From Paramecium octaurelia (taxonomy: Eukaryota; Ciliophora; Oligohymenophorea; Peniculida; Parameciidae), in the NCBI GenBank assembly GCA_905182995.1, contig CAJJDP010000099.1:191404-255403 (forward strand): DNA of 64,000 bases. The letters run 5' to 3'. The notes beneath the pieces were generated by a model, which saw only the letters and a list, made by a program, of their open reading frames with translations, was not told where the DNA came from and searched no databases. The position numbers and the translations under genes are program-made. Positions 26,901 through 38,539 of the stretch are shown in pieces. Every line of letters starts with the position of its first letter. The first letter of the stretch is position 1.

Positions 26901-28910
26901 TGGAACATCAGATAGAACTTAAATGTCTGTTTTTAATATTTTAAAAAATTTACAATACTCTTAGCGATATTAAACAACTCTAATTAAAGTCTTTATAAAC
27001 ACTTTATTCCTCTTTATAATTCTCCTATTCCTAATAGTCCTTTAATTGGTCATTTCAAGAACTAACACCAACAATTTGCAGTATTAAATTCCCCTTGTTG
27101 GATTACCTGATGAGTTCAGTAGAATTTATAATACATTTACTGTTCTTGGTCAAATGGATATAGAAATTAAAATTTTAAATATGTCACATGGAGTTTATTA
27201 TGATCATCGTATAGAGGTAGATAGCACTATTTTAAGAGAAAATTTGTTGGTTTTGATTGTGGAAATTGAAAAAGAGTTTTCAAAATTGGAATAATAAGGT
27301 AAGCTAAATTAAGCGTAAGTAAAGATTGTTACTGAATATAGTTTTGATTAATATAATATCTCGATCTTATAATTTAACTAAATGGTTAATGAATATACAG
27401 AAGCTATAGATTCACTTTTTGATCATGATAACTAATAAGATGTAGTTAATGAGTAAATTAGATTAATGTTCTTCAAAGCCAATTTAAATAACTTATTAGA
27501 TTTCGTTAGTAATTTAATCAACAATATTGTAAATGAATTTTTCACTAATATTGAAAATTATGAGTTGCTTTACTTAATCTTTTTATTCATAGAGTTGCTT
27601 ATTATTATTGTTGCTATTTTATTGCAATTTAATCTTTGGGTAGATCCTTATGTCTATAAACAGAAAATTCTTCTAATGATTTAAAGGGTGCAAGAAAAGG
27701 AAATAGATTTATTGTTACTAAAATATAAGACTTATAAGGAAATTTTGTTAAATGATATCAACAAATGGAAGCAAGTTAACTATTTTAAAGAGTTTTTCAC
27801 TTGTAGAATTTCACAATTGAGAAAAATACAGAATTTAAAATAATAACTTGAAATCAATAAAAAATAATAAAAGTTGTAATAAAAAGCTAAAATCACTACA
27901 AGAATTCAAGAAACTCAGTATTCAGTAATTCATATTTATTTTATTTTACTTTTTTTATGGTTAGTTATGACATCGTTTGTATTGTCCTCATATTTGTACC
28001 AATACATAAACATTACGAATTCTTATCCAGAACTTAATTTGTGTATGCAGTTCGTAAGATTTAAATAAGAATTTGATGCTACCATGATTATCAGTTAATT
28101 AATGAAAAACGCGCCATTATTAAATTAATACTAAATTAAAAGTGGAATTTATAATAAGAATCCTGAGTACTTAAAAAAGGATGGATTTTTTAATACGAAC
28201 AATTAGTAATTATTGAATCAATTCAAAAGCAGTTATGAATCAGGAAAAAATTATTATTCAAGTATATATTAGAATATTGTGGCTTCCAAAAAAATAAGTG
28301 ATGCCAATAAAAATTTATTATTGGGATTATATTAAAATGATCTATGTATTCATATTGCCTAAAAACTGCCTTTTTGCTCCTATGAAAACGGTAAATTCAC
28401 ATATTTTCCCAATTACCCTCAACCAGAAGAAATCAACAATAATAGAGAACGTCTAAAGCAAGGATTCAATGGAATTTATCAAGAGTATATATATATAAAT
28501 ATAAATTATTTAGAGTCTCTGCATTGTTTTCTAGTAAATTTGTTAAAGAACTTAATGGAGAATTAGAAACCAATACTGATGAAATCAAAAACTTTTTACA
28601 CACGCCAGAATATTCATAAATCTTATTACCTTATTTTTATGATTTGAACAAAGCTATAGAGCTATTTTATGATACAATCATAGCTACATCAGTAGACATT
28701 TTAGAAGTGGATTATCAAAATTATCTGATTTATACTATTCTATATGGGCTTAGTGTATCCTCTATATTGTTTTATGTTATCATTTACAACTCAAGGAGAT
28801 TGCAAAGATAAATCAGAGCAATTCGTCAAGCCTTAATATTATTACCACATGAGAGTTTATTGGATGTTTAAGTTTATAGTGCTATAAAAAGATTTGAATA
28901 AGGAATGTGA
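23971..28910 (+). CDS. large PAS-domain multi-span membrane protein, tiny macrocysts (TmcB)-like
   Basis: This protein of about 1,600 residues starts MSDSQSDINSTIIMITFCFQ. The first 270 residues hold a cluster of hydrophobic segments. Residues about 280-530 form the helical TPR-like region typical of Tmc-family proteins of Dictyostelium and ciliates (KAELLYEDSINL, LSEKIWQLRDFF). A PAS-like domain starts near residue 534 (DDLVMMAVSF, IAKFFGYENEKDF, EQLMPPYIQQFHD). Further membrane segments lie near residues 1007, 1199, 1319 and 1565. One intron of 29 nt was placed at 28485-28513, and the gene ends SAIKRFEQGM before TGA. The family link is inferred from architecture and residual motifs. A sensory or channel-like role is plausible but not shown by the sequence. 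Confidence 0.75.
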
Positions 28911-29216
28911 AATATATTAATATTTAATGAAATACAAATTAATTATTTAATAGTATGCTTTTTGGAAAAGAAATATTTAGAGGATCTTTTAGACATTAAA
29001 TTAAGATGAGTAATTATTAAATATTATTCGATGATCCAATAGGAATAAGAAAATATAAAATGACTCAATTTAAAGTTGATAACAAAAGAAATCTAAAATA
29101 AATGTATTAAATACTTCTTGGTTTGTAGATGTGAATATTTAAAGTATAGAGTTTAATCACCATCAACAATTTCATTCTTCTGATAACTAATTAAATCAGT
29201 TTCATAATCAATGTTA
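28911..29216. other. convergent intergenic spacer
   Basis: About 300 bp lie between two convergent stops. The stretch is AT-rich and I see no open frame or structured element in it. Part of it may be the 3' end of the kinase gene if that gene's last exon runs further than I placed it. Confidence 0.4.
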
Positions 29217-30470
29217 TCATTCGAATACTGTCTGGAAGTCTAATATTAGGGATTGAGAGATAGACATTATAAACTTCCTAAGAATATATATATATATAAT
29301 TGACCTTAAAGTGATGCAACAGTTAGTCTCTTTTATTCTTCTCTACCATTGAACGTATTTCTACTGGATATTTAAGGAGGAGGAGCCAGCAAATTGAAGG
29401 AACTAAATTTAAATAAGAGTGCACTTTTATTAGAATAAAATTCCTGATAGTTATTTTTCAATTGATTTTTTCATTTCAACTGAATTATGTGGAATCAATG
29501 AATCAAAATTGGTAGATGACCTTAATTCGGTCCAATCGTAATAGCCATCCAAATTGAGCTTTAAAGAGTCGGCTGCCTTCTTCAATTCGAAAGTAATCAT
29601 CTTGTAATTTGGATCAGCCTTGAAGGACAATTGGCGTATGTAACTTTGTTAATTTTAAGAATTACTCAAATATCTTTTGAAACTCTTTGGGTTGATCTCT
29701 AAATATCTCCTACTACATTAGTATCTTCATTTCTCCAACTTTCTTTGTTCTTTCCTAATCTGTAACATTTTACAAATTCTGCCAAGGCAACTGTCTTGAT
29801 ATTAAAATAATATTACCCTCTTATAAAATAGAGTATGATGTACATTATTGATTCTAGATCATCCTTTCTGCTCAATTCATGGCCTAAATGGGCTGCTATG
29901 GATGCATAACGAGTAGTTCCTAGAAATGATCTTTATTCACGGAAGGGACTAAGGTTACCATGAGATATACATATGATGGTTATTGGCATCTTTGTAGGCT
30001 TTGCTTATTCCGAAATCGATTAGGTATATTTTGCCATTGTCTTTTCCAGATCCCAAAACAATATTTTCTGGCTTGAGATCTCGATGTACAACACCTTATT
30101 AATGTATTTTCTCCAGAACATCAATTAATTAGATCCCTATCAATAAAGCAGTCTTCAGTGTAAAACGTTTCAGCTACTTAAAATGGTATGAAAGATCTTT
30201 TCCTAACATTTACATGACCAAGACGTTGTAACCATGCTCCTCTCCAAACCATAGTAATTGTGGAACTCCTTCGAGAGTGCCCAATCGCTTGAATATTTGA
30301 ACTTCTCTATCTAGTGATCTAACTTCCTCATTCTCTTTTCTTTCTATCTTTATTGCTACTTCCTGTTTGTTAATTTAATCGAGTCCTTAATATACGATTC
30401 CGAAAGACCCAGATGATAATTTCTTGTGAACTATAAATTAATTGTTGAAGATTTTGTTCTAAAGTAGCAT
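29217..30470 (-). CDS. casein kinase 1 family Ser/Thr protein kinase
   Basis: The start gives MLLQNKIFNNQFIVHKKLSS, then the glycine loop SGSFGIVYQG, the lysine in VAIKIERKE, the catalytic loop VVHRDLKPENIV and DFGISKAY. A 22-nt intron interrupts after NHH, and splicing gives HHIPFREQRSFLGTTRYASI, the CK1 signature in place of the APE motif. A second 22-nt intron (AAG acceptor) precedes YIRQLSFKADPNYKMI, the CK1 C-lobe helix. Between FIRG and QLPWQN the frame encodes eight extra residues (NIILISRQ region) that other CK1s lack; no intron there restores the frame better. The C-terminal tail past SVEMKKSIEK is weakly supported, so the stop at 29217 is tentative. The gene is divergent from a coiled-coil gene, 82 bp away. 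Confidence 0.88.
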
Positions 30471-30552
30471 AAATAATTATATTAAAAGATCAATTGTTTT
30501 TAAATACTATCTTTATTTCAAATTTAATTAATTGAATACGAAAATAAAAATA

Positions 30553-31817
30553 ATGGATTATTATGAGGCTTAATTAGAGGAAAAAGAGTAGATGCTTTAA
30601 AAGGCCGCTTAAGTTATTGAAAGTTTAAAATTAGATGTAACTAAATTCAATCACAAATAAATTAGTTTGAAAACTTATTAATCCAATATCAAAAATCAGA
30701 GGCAGAGAAAACTTAAATCAAAGCTTCCTTTTCAAATTGGGATCAGATGCAATAATTTGAACAACTCAAACTCTTATTGACTCAAGAGGTTATTAATTTT
30801 CATCCTGAATAATTCAAAACCCCTTTTACTCAATTTAACTATAAAAATGAATTAGAATTATCACTTTTAAGAGAAGCCAAATTCAAAGATTTTCTTTTAT
30901 CTATGAATGAAAATGTTAAACTTCTCATAGATGCTTACTCGAAATGCATTGATGAACCAATCACTTAAGGAATATAATAAATTTTGTTTGAATTTGAAAT
31001 TTGGGATAAATGCTAAGAATAAAATAGTGTTTTATAATTGCAAATTGCAGAACATCAGATTCTTACCTATACTAAATAAATCTCTACTCATTAAGAAATG
31101 TCTAATATTTATAATCAATTGATAGAATATGACTAATAAAAAGAACTCTAAAATTAAGAATGCTTTTACAATCAACAATTATAACATATATTAAATGCCA
31201 TACAAGAAAACACGCAGGTAACTTAAAAAATGGCGTTGAAGATTGCTGAACAGTAAACTAAAATAAAAGAAAACGCTTCAGAGATTATTGAACTTAAAAA
31301 GCAAATAGAAGAATTGCAATTGCTCAATCAATAAATAAATAGTTAAAAAGAAGAATTGCAATAAACTTTGAATTAGTCTAAATTACAATAATCCAAATTA
31401 TAGCAATAAGCAATTGAATATTTACAAATGATTGATGAATATGAAAGAATTTTTAATTCAGAAAAAGTAGATGGAGAGGAATACAACAAAGTTACTGAAT
31501 TATTTGAATAATCCTTAATTGATCTAGAGAACTTATAAACTAAATATGAAAAAAAAGAACTCTAAGTCATTGATTTACAGTAATAATTAAAATACAAACA
31601 AATACAATTTGATAACACATTAAAAGAAATCAAAGAACTATTTGACAAGTACCAACTCTAAAAATAAGAGAGTATTGTTCAGAAAATATATTAAATTTGC
31701 AATAAAGGGAAATCTAACTGTTAAAATGTTCCTCCAAATTAACTTTTGCTATAACTTTCAAAATCACTTTAAAAAAGAAGTGCTACTCCTTAGAATGCCT
31801 AAAAGATTATTAATTGA
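30553..31817 (+). CDS. coiled-coil protein, hypothetical
   Basis: The start gives MDYYEAQLEEKEQMLQKAAQ. A 29-nt intron at 30637-30665 joins SLKLD to FENLLIQYQKSEAEK. The rest is a hydrophilic, Glu/Gln/Lys-rich alpha-helical protein with long heptad-like stretches (EIIELKKQIEELQLLNQQ, SKLQQQAIEYLQMIDEYE), ending NAQKIIN before TGA. No catalytic motif, signal peptide or membrane span is visible. A structural cytoskeletal or basal-body role would fit coiled-coil proteins of this kind but cannot be read from the sequence. The next gene begins 42 bp downstream on the same strand. Confidence 0.8.
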
Positions 31818-31859
31818 TATTTACTTTACAACTTGATATATTATATATTTTAATTTATT

Positions 31860-33359
31860 ATGAACACATTAAGCTCTAATCCAAAAAAAACAATGTTTTA
31901 CGCTGCTGCATAAAGTAAATTACAATCAAATTTTAGATATGTTAAATTCAAATCAATCCTCAATGCAAAACCTAAAACGCAGCTTGTTTTAATTGGCCTT
32001 GTTTCCTTCAAGCCATCAAAAGGATCAATTAAATTTGTCTCTAAATAATAACTCTGATAGAGCATAAGCAAACTATTCTCTCCCAAGAAAAAGCAATTTA
32101 TTCTAAAATGATAGGGATCGATCGCTATCTTATAAATAAAATATTTCAATGGAATAAAATGGATCAGTAGAGAGATTATAAAATGCCTATAATATAAAAG
32201 GACATTTTTAATTGATGAATGAAGATCCAAATTAAATAGTAGAGAAGGAATAAAAAAAATTAGAGTATTCTTATTTAATATGTCTCAATAGGTTGAAGGA
32301 ATATTTATTAAAGTAAATTGAGGAAAAAAAGAACCAACAAAAATATGAATAAGAAAGAAAAAGAATCGAAGATGCTAAGGCCGAGTAACTTGTAAAGAAA
32401 CAATTAGAAGAAATGAGAGCTAGATAGCATTCTAAATTTGAAAATTCAAATATATAGTAATCTTAAGGTAGTATTTGGTTGATATATTATTATATAAGAA
32501 AAACCCAGCATAATCAATATAAACAAAGGCAATATAATAATAATCTATGTCACCTCAGAAAGAAGGCATATTCATGTAAATCTATAAGCAAAAACAATAA
32601 AATTTAGTCTCGTAGCAAACTGACATCCTATAAAAGATTAATCATCTCCAAGTAAACACTAATTTTACATTTAGAATGACATCAAATCTCTATAAATTAC
32701 TTAATAATAATAAAATGATGTAAACTCAGTGAGAAATAATATTAAATTAATGATGAAGAAACAAAGCTCTATGAATCCGGAACAAATTAACAAAATTTAA
32801 AAAAAAGATGTTTAATAATTGAAAGACAGATAATTGGATTGTGAGACAATCTTTATTCCCGCTAATTTAAAATTAAATACTGATGTTGATATCTTATAAT
32901 AAAATGAAAATGCTGTTTAAGATGTAAATAAATCAACAAACAGTTTGAATTTTACAAAAAGCTCGTAAAATTAATTAATTTTAAATAACACATCTGTAAT
33001 TAGTAATTAACTCAATAACATTTCTTTATAATAAGTCAACAATCAAATAGTGAACCACTCAAGACTAACTATCAGTTAGATATCTTCTAGAAATAGATCA
33101 TTATCAAATGAGAAATAAGTGTTACCTGAGGCCATATAAATAGACAACACCCAAGATGAAACTAAATTAGTGTAAAAACAAAAAAAGGTTAAATTATTAT
33201 GCTTACATTTAGCCTAAATAAAATAATTTGTAATTAAAACTTCCACATAGAACAACAATGTTGATGTAGATTCCTTCAAAAAAGTAAATATGTTAATATT
33301 AGGATAGCTAAATTTAAACTTAAAAATCAGAAGAACCAAAATCATCCTAAAGAAATTGA
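31860..33359 (+). CDS. hydrophilic Asn/Gln-rich protein with central coiled coil, hypothetical
   Basis: The start gives MNTLSSNPKKTMFYAAAQ. A 22-nt intron (31915-31936) is needed to continue into SNQSSMQNLKRSLFQLALF. A charged helix follows (IEEKKNQQKYEQERKRIEDA, then VKKQLEEMRARQ). Three more short introns keep the frame open, one of 28 nt with an AAG acceptor near 32474, one of 23 nt near 32650 and one of 25 nt near 33190. The C-terminal half is Ser/Asn/Gln-rich and probably disordered, ending EEPKSSQRN before TGA at 33357. I do not recognise the family. Confidence is moderate because the model depends on four tiny introns. Confidence 0.65.
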
Positions 33360-33427
33360 TTATATATTAATCTAAAATAAATATATCACAAATAAAAGAT
33401 ATAAATACTATATATGTTCACTCTAAC

Positions 33428-34600
33428 TCATTTTTTTTTAATTTTAGGAGTTCCATGATTTGAAACGCAAATTTGACTTGGAGTAAGATGTCTTGATCTT
33501 AAACTCCTCATGGAACTCTTTAAATCTTCGAAATTCTTGGAGCTATTAGCTAAATTGGTTCTTCCCTTTACAAAAAAGTTTTAATGCTAATTCAAATGAA
33601 TTGCTTTTTTCTTTTAATTACTGCCATTAATTGTCATTTTAGTAGAGAACATTTTCTTTGCTAATTCAATGAGTAACTCATTTTATTGAGGTGTATTTCG
33701 AGCTGTATTTAAGCAAGATTTAGTGAATTCAATGTTTCCAAGGGATGCTTATCGTTATTTTAATTAAGGTGGTTTTTTTATAGTTTAAGCTGGGTTATCA
33801 GCTTTAGAGGGTTATTTATGAGCCGAAGATTATCTGGATGTTTGAATTGGTTTCACAATACGTTAAGTTAAGGGAGGAGAGTTGATTTGTTTTGTTTATT
33901 TTAATTACATTTCAATAGTTTTCTTTAAGGTTCCTTGACAATGTTAATATATGAGTCTTTAGGCTTCTTGGGATGGTTTAAATTAATTTTGAATTTGTTT
34001 GTTTTGATTAAAAATTTAAAATGGTTTTGGTTTAGTTTTTGGTTCACCTATCATTTGGACTAGGTCTTTGAGAACAGTTGTATTACTGATTCTGGAGATA
34101 TCGGTAGATTAAAGTTTGAGGTCCTTTAATAAATACTTGAGTTGACTAACAGAGCAATCGTCAGAAGAATCCTTGACTTTGGTAGGAGTCTATTGTTTTG
34201 CTTCCTCATAGAGTCCTAATTCAATTTTCACTTTGCAATATTAGATTTCTCTGACTTTCTCCATTCTTTTATTTATAACCTTACAATGAAAGTTTCTTGG
34301 GATATTAATGTGGTATTTATAATATTCCAATAATGAAGGAATTCTATCATCACTTTCAAAATATCTATAAAATCTTTTGTAATAATATTATTATTTTCAT
34401 TACCTTCGCATGAATTCCTTTTCCTCTCCGAACTAGGCATTATCTTTGTTCCGAATAGTAGATTTTACTTACTTCTCATCCAAAATATCATTAATGTCTT
34501 TTTCATAAAAAAAGTTTTATGACTGAGAGTACTTGGAATACAGAGCTCTTTTGAGAATTAACTGAAAAGATCCATCAGTGGCTAATTTTTGGCAAAACAT
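33428..34600 (-). CDS. hypothetical protein, INDIL/YYKFH family (paralogue of 21873-23829)
   Basis: The chosen ATG at 34600 gives MFCQKLATDGSFQLILKRAL, followed by the family block YSKYSQSQNFFYEKDINDIL. The frame is also open upstream to an ATG at 34669, but that would overlap the stop of the SF-assemblin gene (34662-34664), so the later start is preferred. A short intron near 34400 joins to FYRYFESDDRIPSLLEYYKY and HINIPRNF. The C-terminal half is Ser/Lys-rich (EAKQQTPTKVKDSSDDCSVS) and ends GTPKIKKK. The function is unknown. Comparison with the paralogue shows that only the N-terminal blocks are conserved and the tails are unrelated. Confidence 0.65.
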
Positions 34601-34661
34601 GCATTATTTAACTTACATTTATATTTTAATTATTTTTATATATATATCGTAATATAAAACA

Positions 34662-35532
34662 TCAAACATCCTTCCCTAGGATGCCAAGAGTATTTTGAAT
34701 GGTCCTAATGACTGATCTTAAATCATCGACAACTTTATCTTGTTAATCAAATCTATTATTAATCTCATCCTCAATATTATCAATTTATAAATGAAATTCT
34801 TTAACCGTGTTGTTTCTGAATCCCTCTGAATATCGATTCTCAGATTATAATGAATGATTAATATTCTTAATCAACTCTTGATGTTTCTATTCTTTCTCAA
34901 CAGCTTCATTCTTGATTGCTTAATCAATCGATTAAGAAGTGTCTTTTATTGTGTTCAATATTTTTTTTTCATTTGCCACTCTTGTTTGCTTCTCCAATTC
35001 GAAATTACCAAACAATTCTAACTTATTATCAGATATCAATACAATCAATTGATTTTTAGATGTTCTCAATATTTTCCTTCTCTGTCCTTATTCTATCCAA
35101 TTTCTCTTACTCTATGGCTTAGTCCAATTTCACAATGTCAGAATCAAGAGTAGTCAATTTGGCATTCGTTAGTGTCTTAAAGGTGACATGTTATTCATTG
35201 TGCCTATTCTCCAAGTCTATTGAAATGAAATGAAATTGTAACTTGAAATATTTGTATTGTTAGTTTTTTGAAATGCCTATATCTTTCCATTCAATTCTAC
35301 AGCCAATTTAACAAACATCTATTTGGTTTAAGTGATTTTGCTATTAAATCATTAGATACAGAGAATACTCATAAACTTCATCAAACTTAGCTTGTAAATC
35401 TGCCTTGGCTTATTCTCGATTCTTTTTCATGATTTCATAATCCTACTGCAATTAGACGATATCTTTATCGAGTGGTTTGAGATTGCCTGTTATTTTAAAT
35501 GTATTTGTAGTAAGTGCAGCTGTTGTCTCCAT
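34662..35532 (-). CDS. SF-assemblin / beta-giardin family coiled-coil protein
   Basis: The frame starts METTAALTTNTFKITGNLKP. After a short amino-terminal segment it is almost entirely coiled coil. A 25-nt intron is required after KSID, joining to LFGNFELEKQTRVANEKKIL, then VKEFHLQIDNIEDEINNRFD, ending NTLGILGKDV before TGA at 34662. Length (about 280 residues), lack of Cys and Pro in the rod, and the ELEKQTR and FHLQIDNIE phrases match SF-assemblins, which build striated rootlet fibres at basal bodies. In Paramecium such proteins belong to the striated rootlets (established for the family; assignment here is by sequence character). It lies 43 bp downstream of the tail-anchored gene on the same strand. 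Confidence 0.75.
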
Positions 35533-35575
35533 TACAAAATATTGTATTATATATATAATAATAAATGATCGCGTT

Positions 35576-37038
35576 TCATTGTAAAATCAAATATATAGAA
35601 ATTATTAACAGAATAACAAGAGATATGATGACACCGTATTACAATATATCTTCTGTATCTTCCACCTTAGGTTCAAAATGATTAAGTCTATTTAGAATGG
35701 TTTCCTATGTCTAGATAGGTGAATCTAACTCAGTTTCTCCAAGTTGTATTAAATGAGATCTGGGTAAGATCTACATTTAAATTAATTCCATTTTAGATGC
35801 TGAAAAGGATGAATAATTTTTGGTTAGTCCTACAGTACTTTATTTAAGTTTATCTAATTTAGGTATGATCTCATCATCACTGGGTAATTCTAAGTGACCT
35901 TAATCGTATTCATAATGTTTTTCTGATGATTTCAACATATTACTAATATCCCAAAGGTACTTATCAATTAATTCTTATTATGAATATTAAACGAAATTTG
36001 GATCCTTAGAAAATCTACTTATTGCTAATTTTAAAGTACTATTGCATTATTCTGGGTCTGCATTCTAAAATGTCATGACCAAATAATAACATTCTATTGA
36101 ATCTAATAAAATAATTACAATCAGGTTTGTGATACTTTCCATGCCATTCTGCTCTGGAATTTACTAATTCAATGAAAAGCGAATTTTGCTCAGGTTGCTT
36201 AGATTTTGATTTGAGGAGTTTCTCAATATTATTGATTGATTGAGTATATGCTTATTTGGAACCTCTTCGAAGTTAAAATATGATTTTATCTAATTTGATG
36301 CTGTATATTGCAAATCCCCTATAAACTCCAAATTAAACATATTCTCTATCTGTAGTTTTGGTTTGAGCTAGATCTCTCTAAATTAATTAGGTTAATAAAT
36401 ACTGTATCATTTTTGGATGGTTATTATTGAATATTCGATCTGAATGAACTTTAAGGGTTGGATCTATAATTATGATGAGATGTATACTTAAAAGAATTAA
36501 AGGTTATGATCTTGCTACCTGCTTATTCATCATCTGATGGATTGCCCACAATTCCCTCATTTTCAATGTATTCGTTTTCCAATTTGTCTATCAGTTTTCT
36601 GATTTCTGTTCTTTTGAGTTGATCCAATTATTCAGAAGTTAACTACTTAGATAAACAATTTTACATGGTAGTAATTAGGTGTGGTGGATACTAGCTTAAT
36701 TATTTGATTTAAAGCATCATTCACTAATTGTATGTTGCTTTGAGGGAAAAGCATGAACAAGAAAAAACACTCTAGATAATTAACATGGTATTTCAATTAC
36801 TTTGATGCTAATCCAATATTCCAAACCATTCAGAATAGGCATTCTTGTAATTTAATTGTTTAGATAGAGTTGAAAAACACTTCTCAGCCTCTTCCTTGAC
36901 ATCTTGATAAGAAGATTCATAGGACTTGTTGCAACGTCTTTTCTGAACGTGAATGAATTCTTATCGACTGCAATTGAAAATGGCGAAACACCTATATACT
37001 TTGCCTCTATTCTTGACATTCTCCCTTATTAAGCTCAT
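35576..37038 (-). CDS. tail-anchored membrane protein, hypothetical
   Basis: The start at 37038 gives MSLIRENVKNRGKVYRCFAI followed by a Cys-containing segment and QDVKEEAEKCFSTLSKQLNY. At least two small introns are needed, near 36770 and 36105. Recognisable phrases include LFMLFPQSNIQLVNDALNQI, YYLVMTFQNADPEQCNSTLK and ELIDKYLWDISNMLKSS. The last 20 residues (YGVIISLVILLIISIYLILQ) form a single C-terminal hydrophobic helix right before TGA, so the protein is predicted to be tail-anchored with its bulk in the cytosol. The helix-rich body followed by a terminal anchor resembles SNARE-accessory or organelle tail-anchored proteins, but I cannot name a family. Confidence 0.65.
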
Positions 37039-37213
37039 TAATTTATTATTTATACAAGGCTGTTTAACACAAATCAATATATTTATATAGGAACATTAGT
37101 TAGTTGAGTTTTAGATCAAAGAACTATCAAAAAGATGATTACATTCTCAGGTTAGATTAATGATTAAGTAAATTAAAGGAAATGCATATATAACATAAAC
37201 TTAAGCTTTAGTT

Positions 37214-38392
37214 TCAAATATTGTGTATTCTTTACTTGAATTAGTGCTCTTGAGTCATTGATCTTAATTAATTCTTCAAACCTTGAGGGTTCTACACTTT
37301 GTTCATATCCAGATATTGATGAGGGTTATTTAAAGCGTCTATGATGAATTTATCCCACATTGAACTTGGAATCTTTCTCTGAAGCATCTCCTTATGTAGA
37401 ATGCACAAAGGTATTTTTTGAGATGGGTGAGTGTTGGGTAATTTGGTTTTCTACGCTAAACATTTAGAATAGAATATCCTTTATTGCTAATTATATTGAT
37501 TTGAGTTATTAAGATCACTATCATTTTAATTTGCCTCACTTTCATCTAATTAGGATGTTGATATCTTAGTCAAGATCTCACTTTTCATATCATACATTTG
37601 ATTTCTATCTTAGCTACCTGAGAATTTGGTTATTATGGTAGGTCTTCCATAAGGAGAATCCTAAAATTATGACGGAGGTGGCAATTGTGAATTTCTATTC
37701 TATTCTGAAGGCAATTGAGAACCTCTGCTGTATTCTGAAGGCTATTAGAAAAGATAGGAAGTTGATTATGTTTGGCTGTTGTAATTGTTGCCTAATTATT
37801 TGCTATTCCCGTTGCTTAGTTATTTACTATTCGTTTGGTTGTAATTGTGCTTTTGAACGTCTACTCTGGGAGTACGAATCTCCTTTTCTAATTAGGTTTG
37901 CTTTTACAATCCCAATGAATGCAATCTTTCTAAATACAAGGCTATAGCCAAAGAACCACGGTACGATTCGGTCATTGTTCGTAACTCTTAATTTAAATCC
38001 TGCAATTTTCTGAATTCAATTTGGTTATTGTTTTGGATTGTCTATATTTATTCACACATTTCATCTGCTCTAATCAAATATTTGTTGTTCTCTTATTTCG
38101 ATTCTTTCGCATTTAATTACTATACGGAATCTCTCAGCTTTGAGATCTTGAAATTGATTTCATCTAGAATCCTATTCGATTTTAGTACTGCTGTCACATT
38201 TTTTGAAACACTGAGACATTTCATTGTATGTTGATCGATCTCATTTATCGGAATCAGATTCTCGCAATTCATGCAAGGAACTGAATATATAGCTGATGCA
38301 CTAACTTTTTGTGCCCTGTATTGTTAATCAAGATTCTTAGTACTCTAACTATGAGGCTTTGCTGATCTTTAAGAAAAATAATCAGTTTGCAT
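37214..38392 (-). CDS. C2HC zinc-finger and coiled-coil protein, hypothetical
   Basis: The start gives MQTDYFSQRSAKPHSQSTKN. At residues about 40-65 the sequence VPCMNCENLIPINEIDQHTM followed by KC fits a CX2CX11HX3C finger of the TRAF/UBZ-like shape. A coiled-coil stretch follows (INFKISKLRDSVQQLNAKES, then RADEMCEQIQTI), then a long Asn/Gln/Ser-rich disordered region (NYNQTNSKQLSNGNSKQLGN). A more ordered C-terminal block (RKIPSSMWDKFIIDALNNPH) ends before TGA at 37214. No intron is needed. The combination suggests a scaffold or ubiquitin-linked adaptor, but that is inference. Confidence 0.7.
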
Positions 38393-38539
38393 TATATTAA
38401 TTTTAATATACACAGATTTCTATTTATTTTTATACATTCCAAAATGTCCATTCGCTCAAATAAGTACAACGTCTAATTAATTAATCAATCCAGAATAATA
38501 TAAATTTCAAATTATTTAATCATTTTAAATGAATAATGA

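Noticed and set aside
33446-33518. Inverted repeat gagttccatga / tcatggaactc with about 50 bp between arms
   Set aside because: It lies inside the coding frame of the 33428 gene and has no run of T or other sign of a terminator or transposon end; probably chance.
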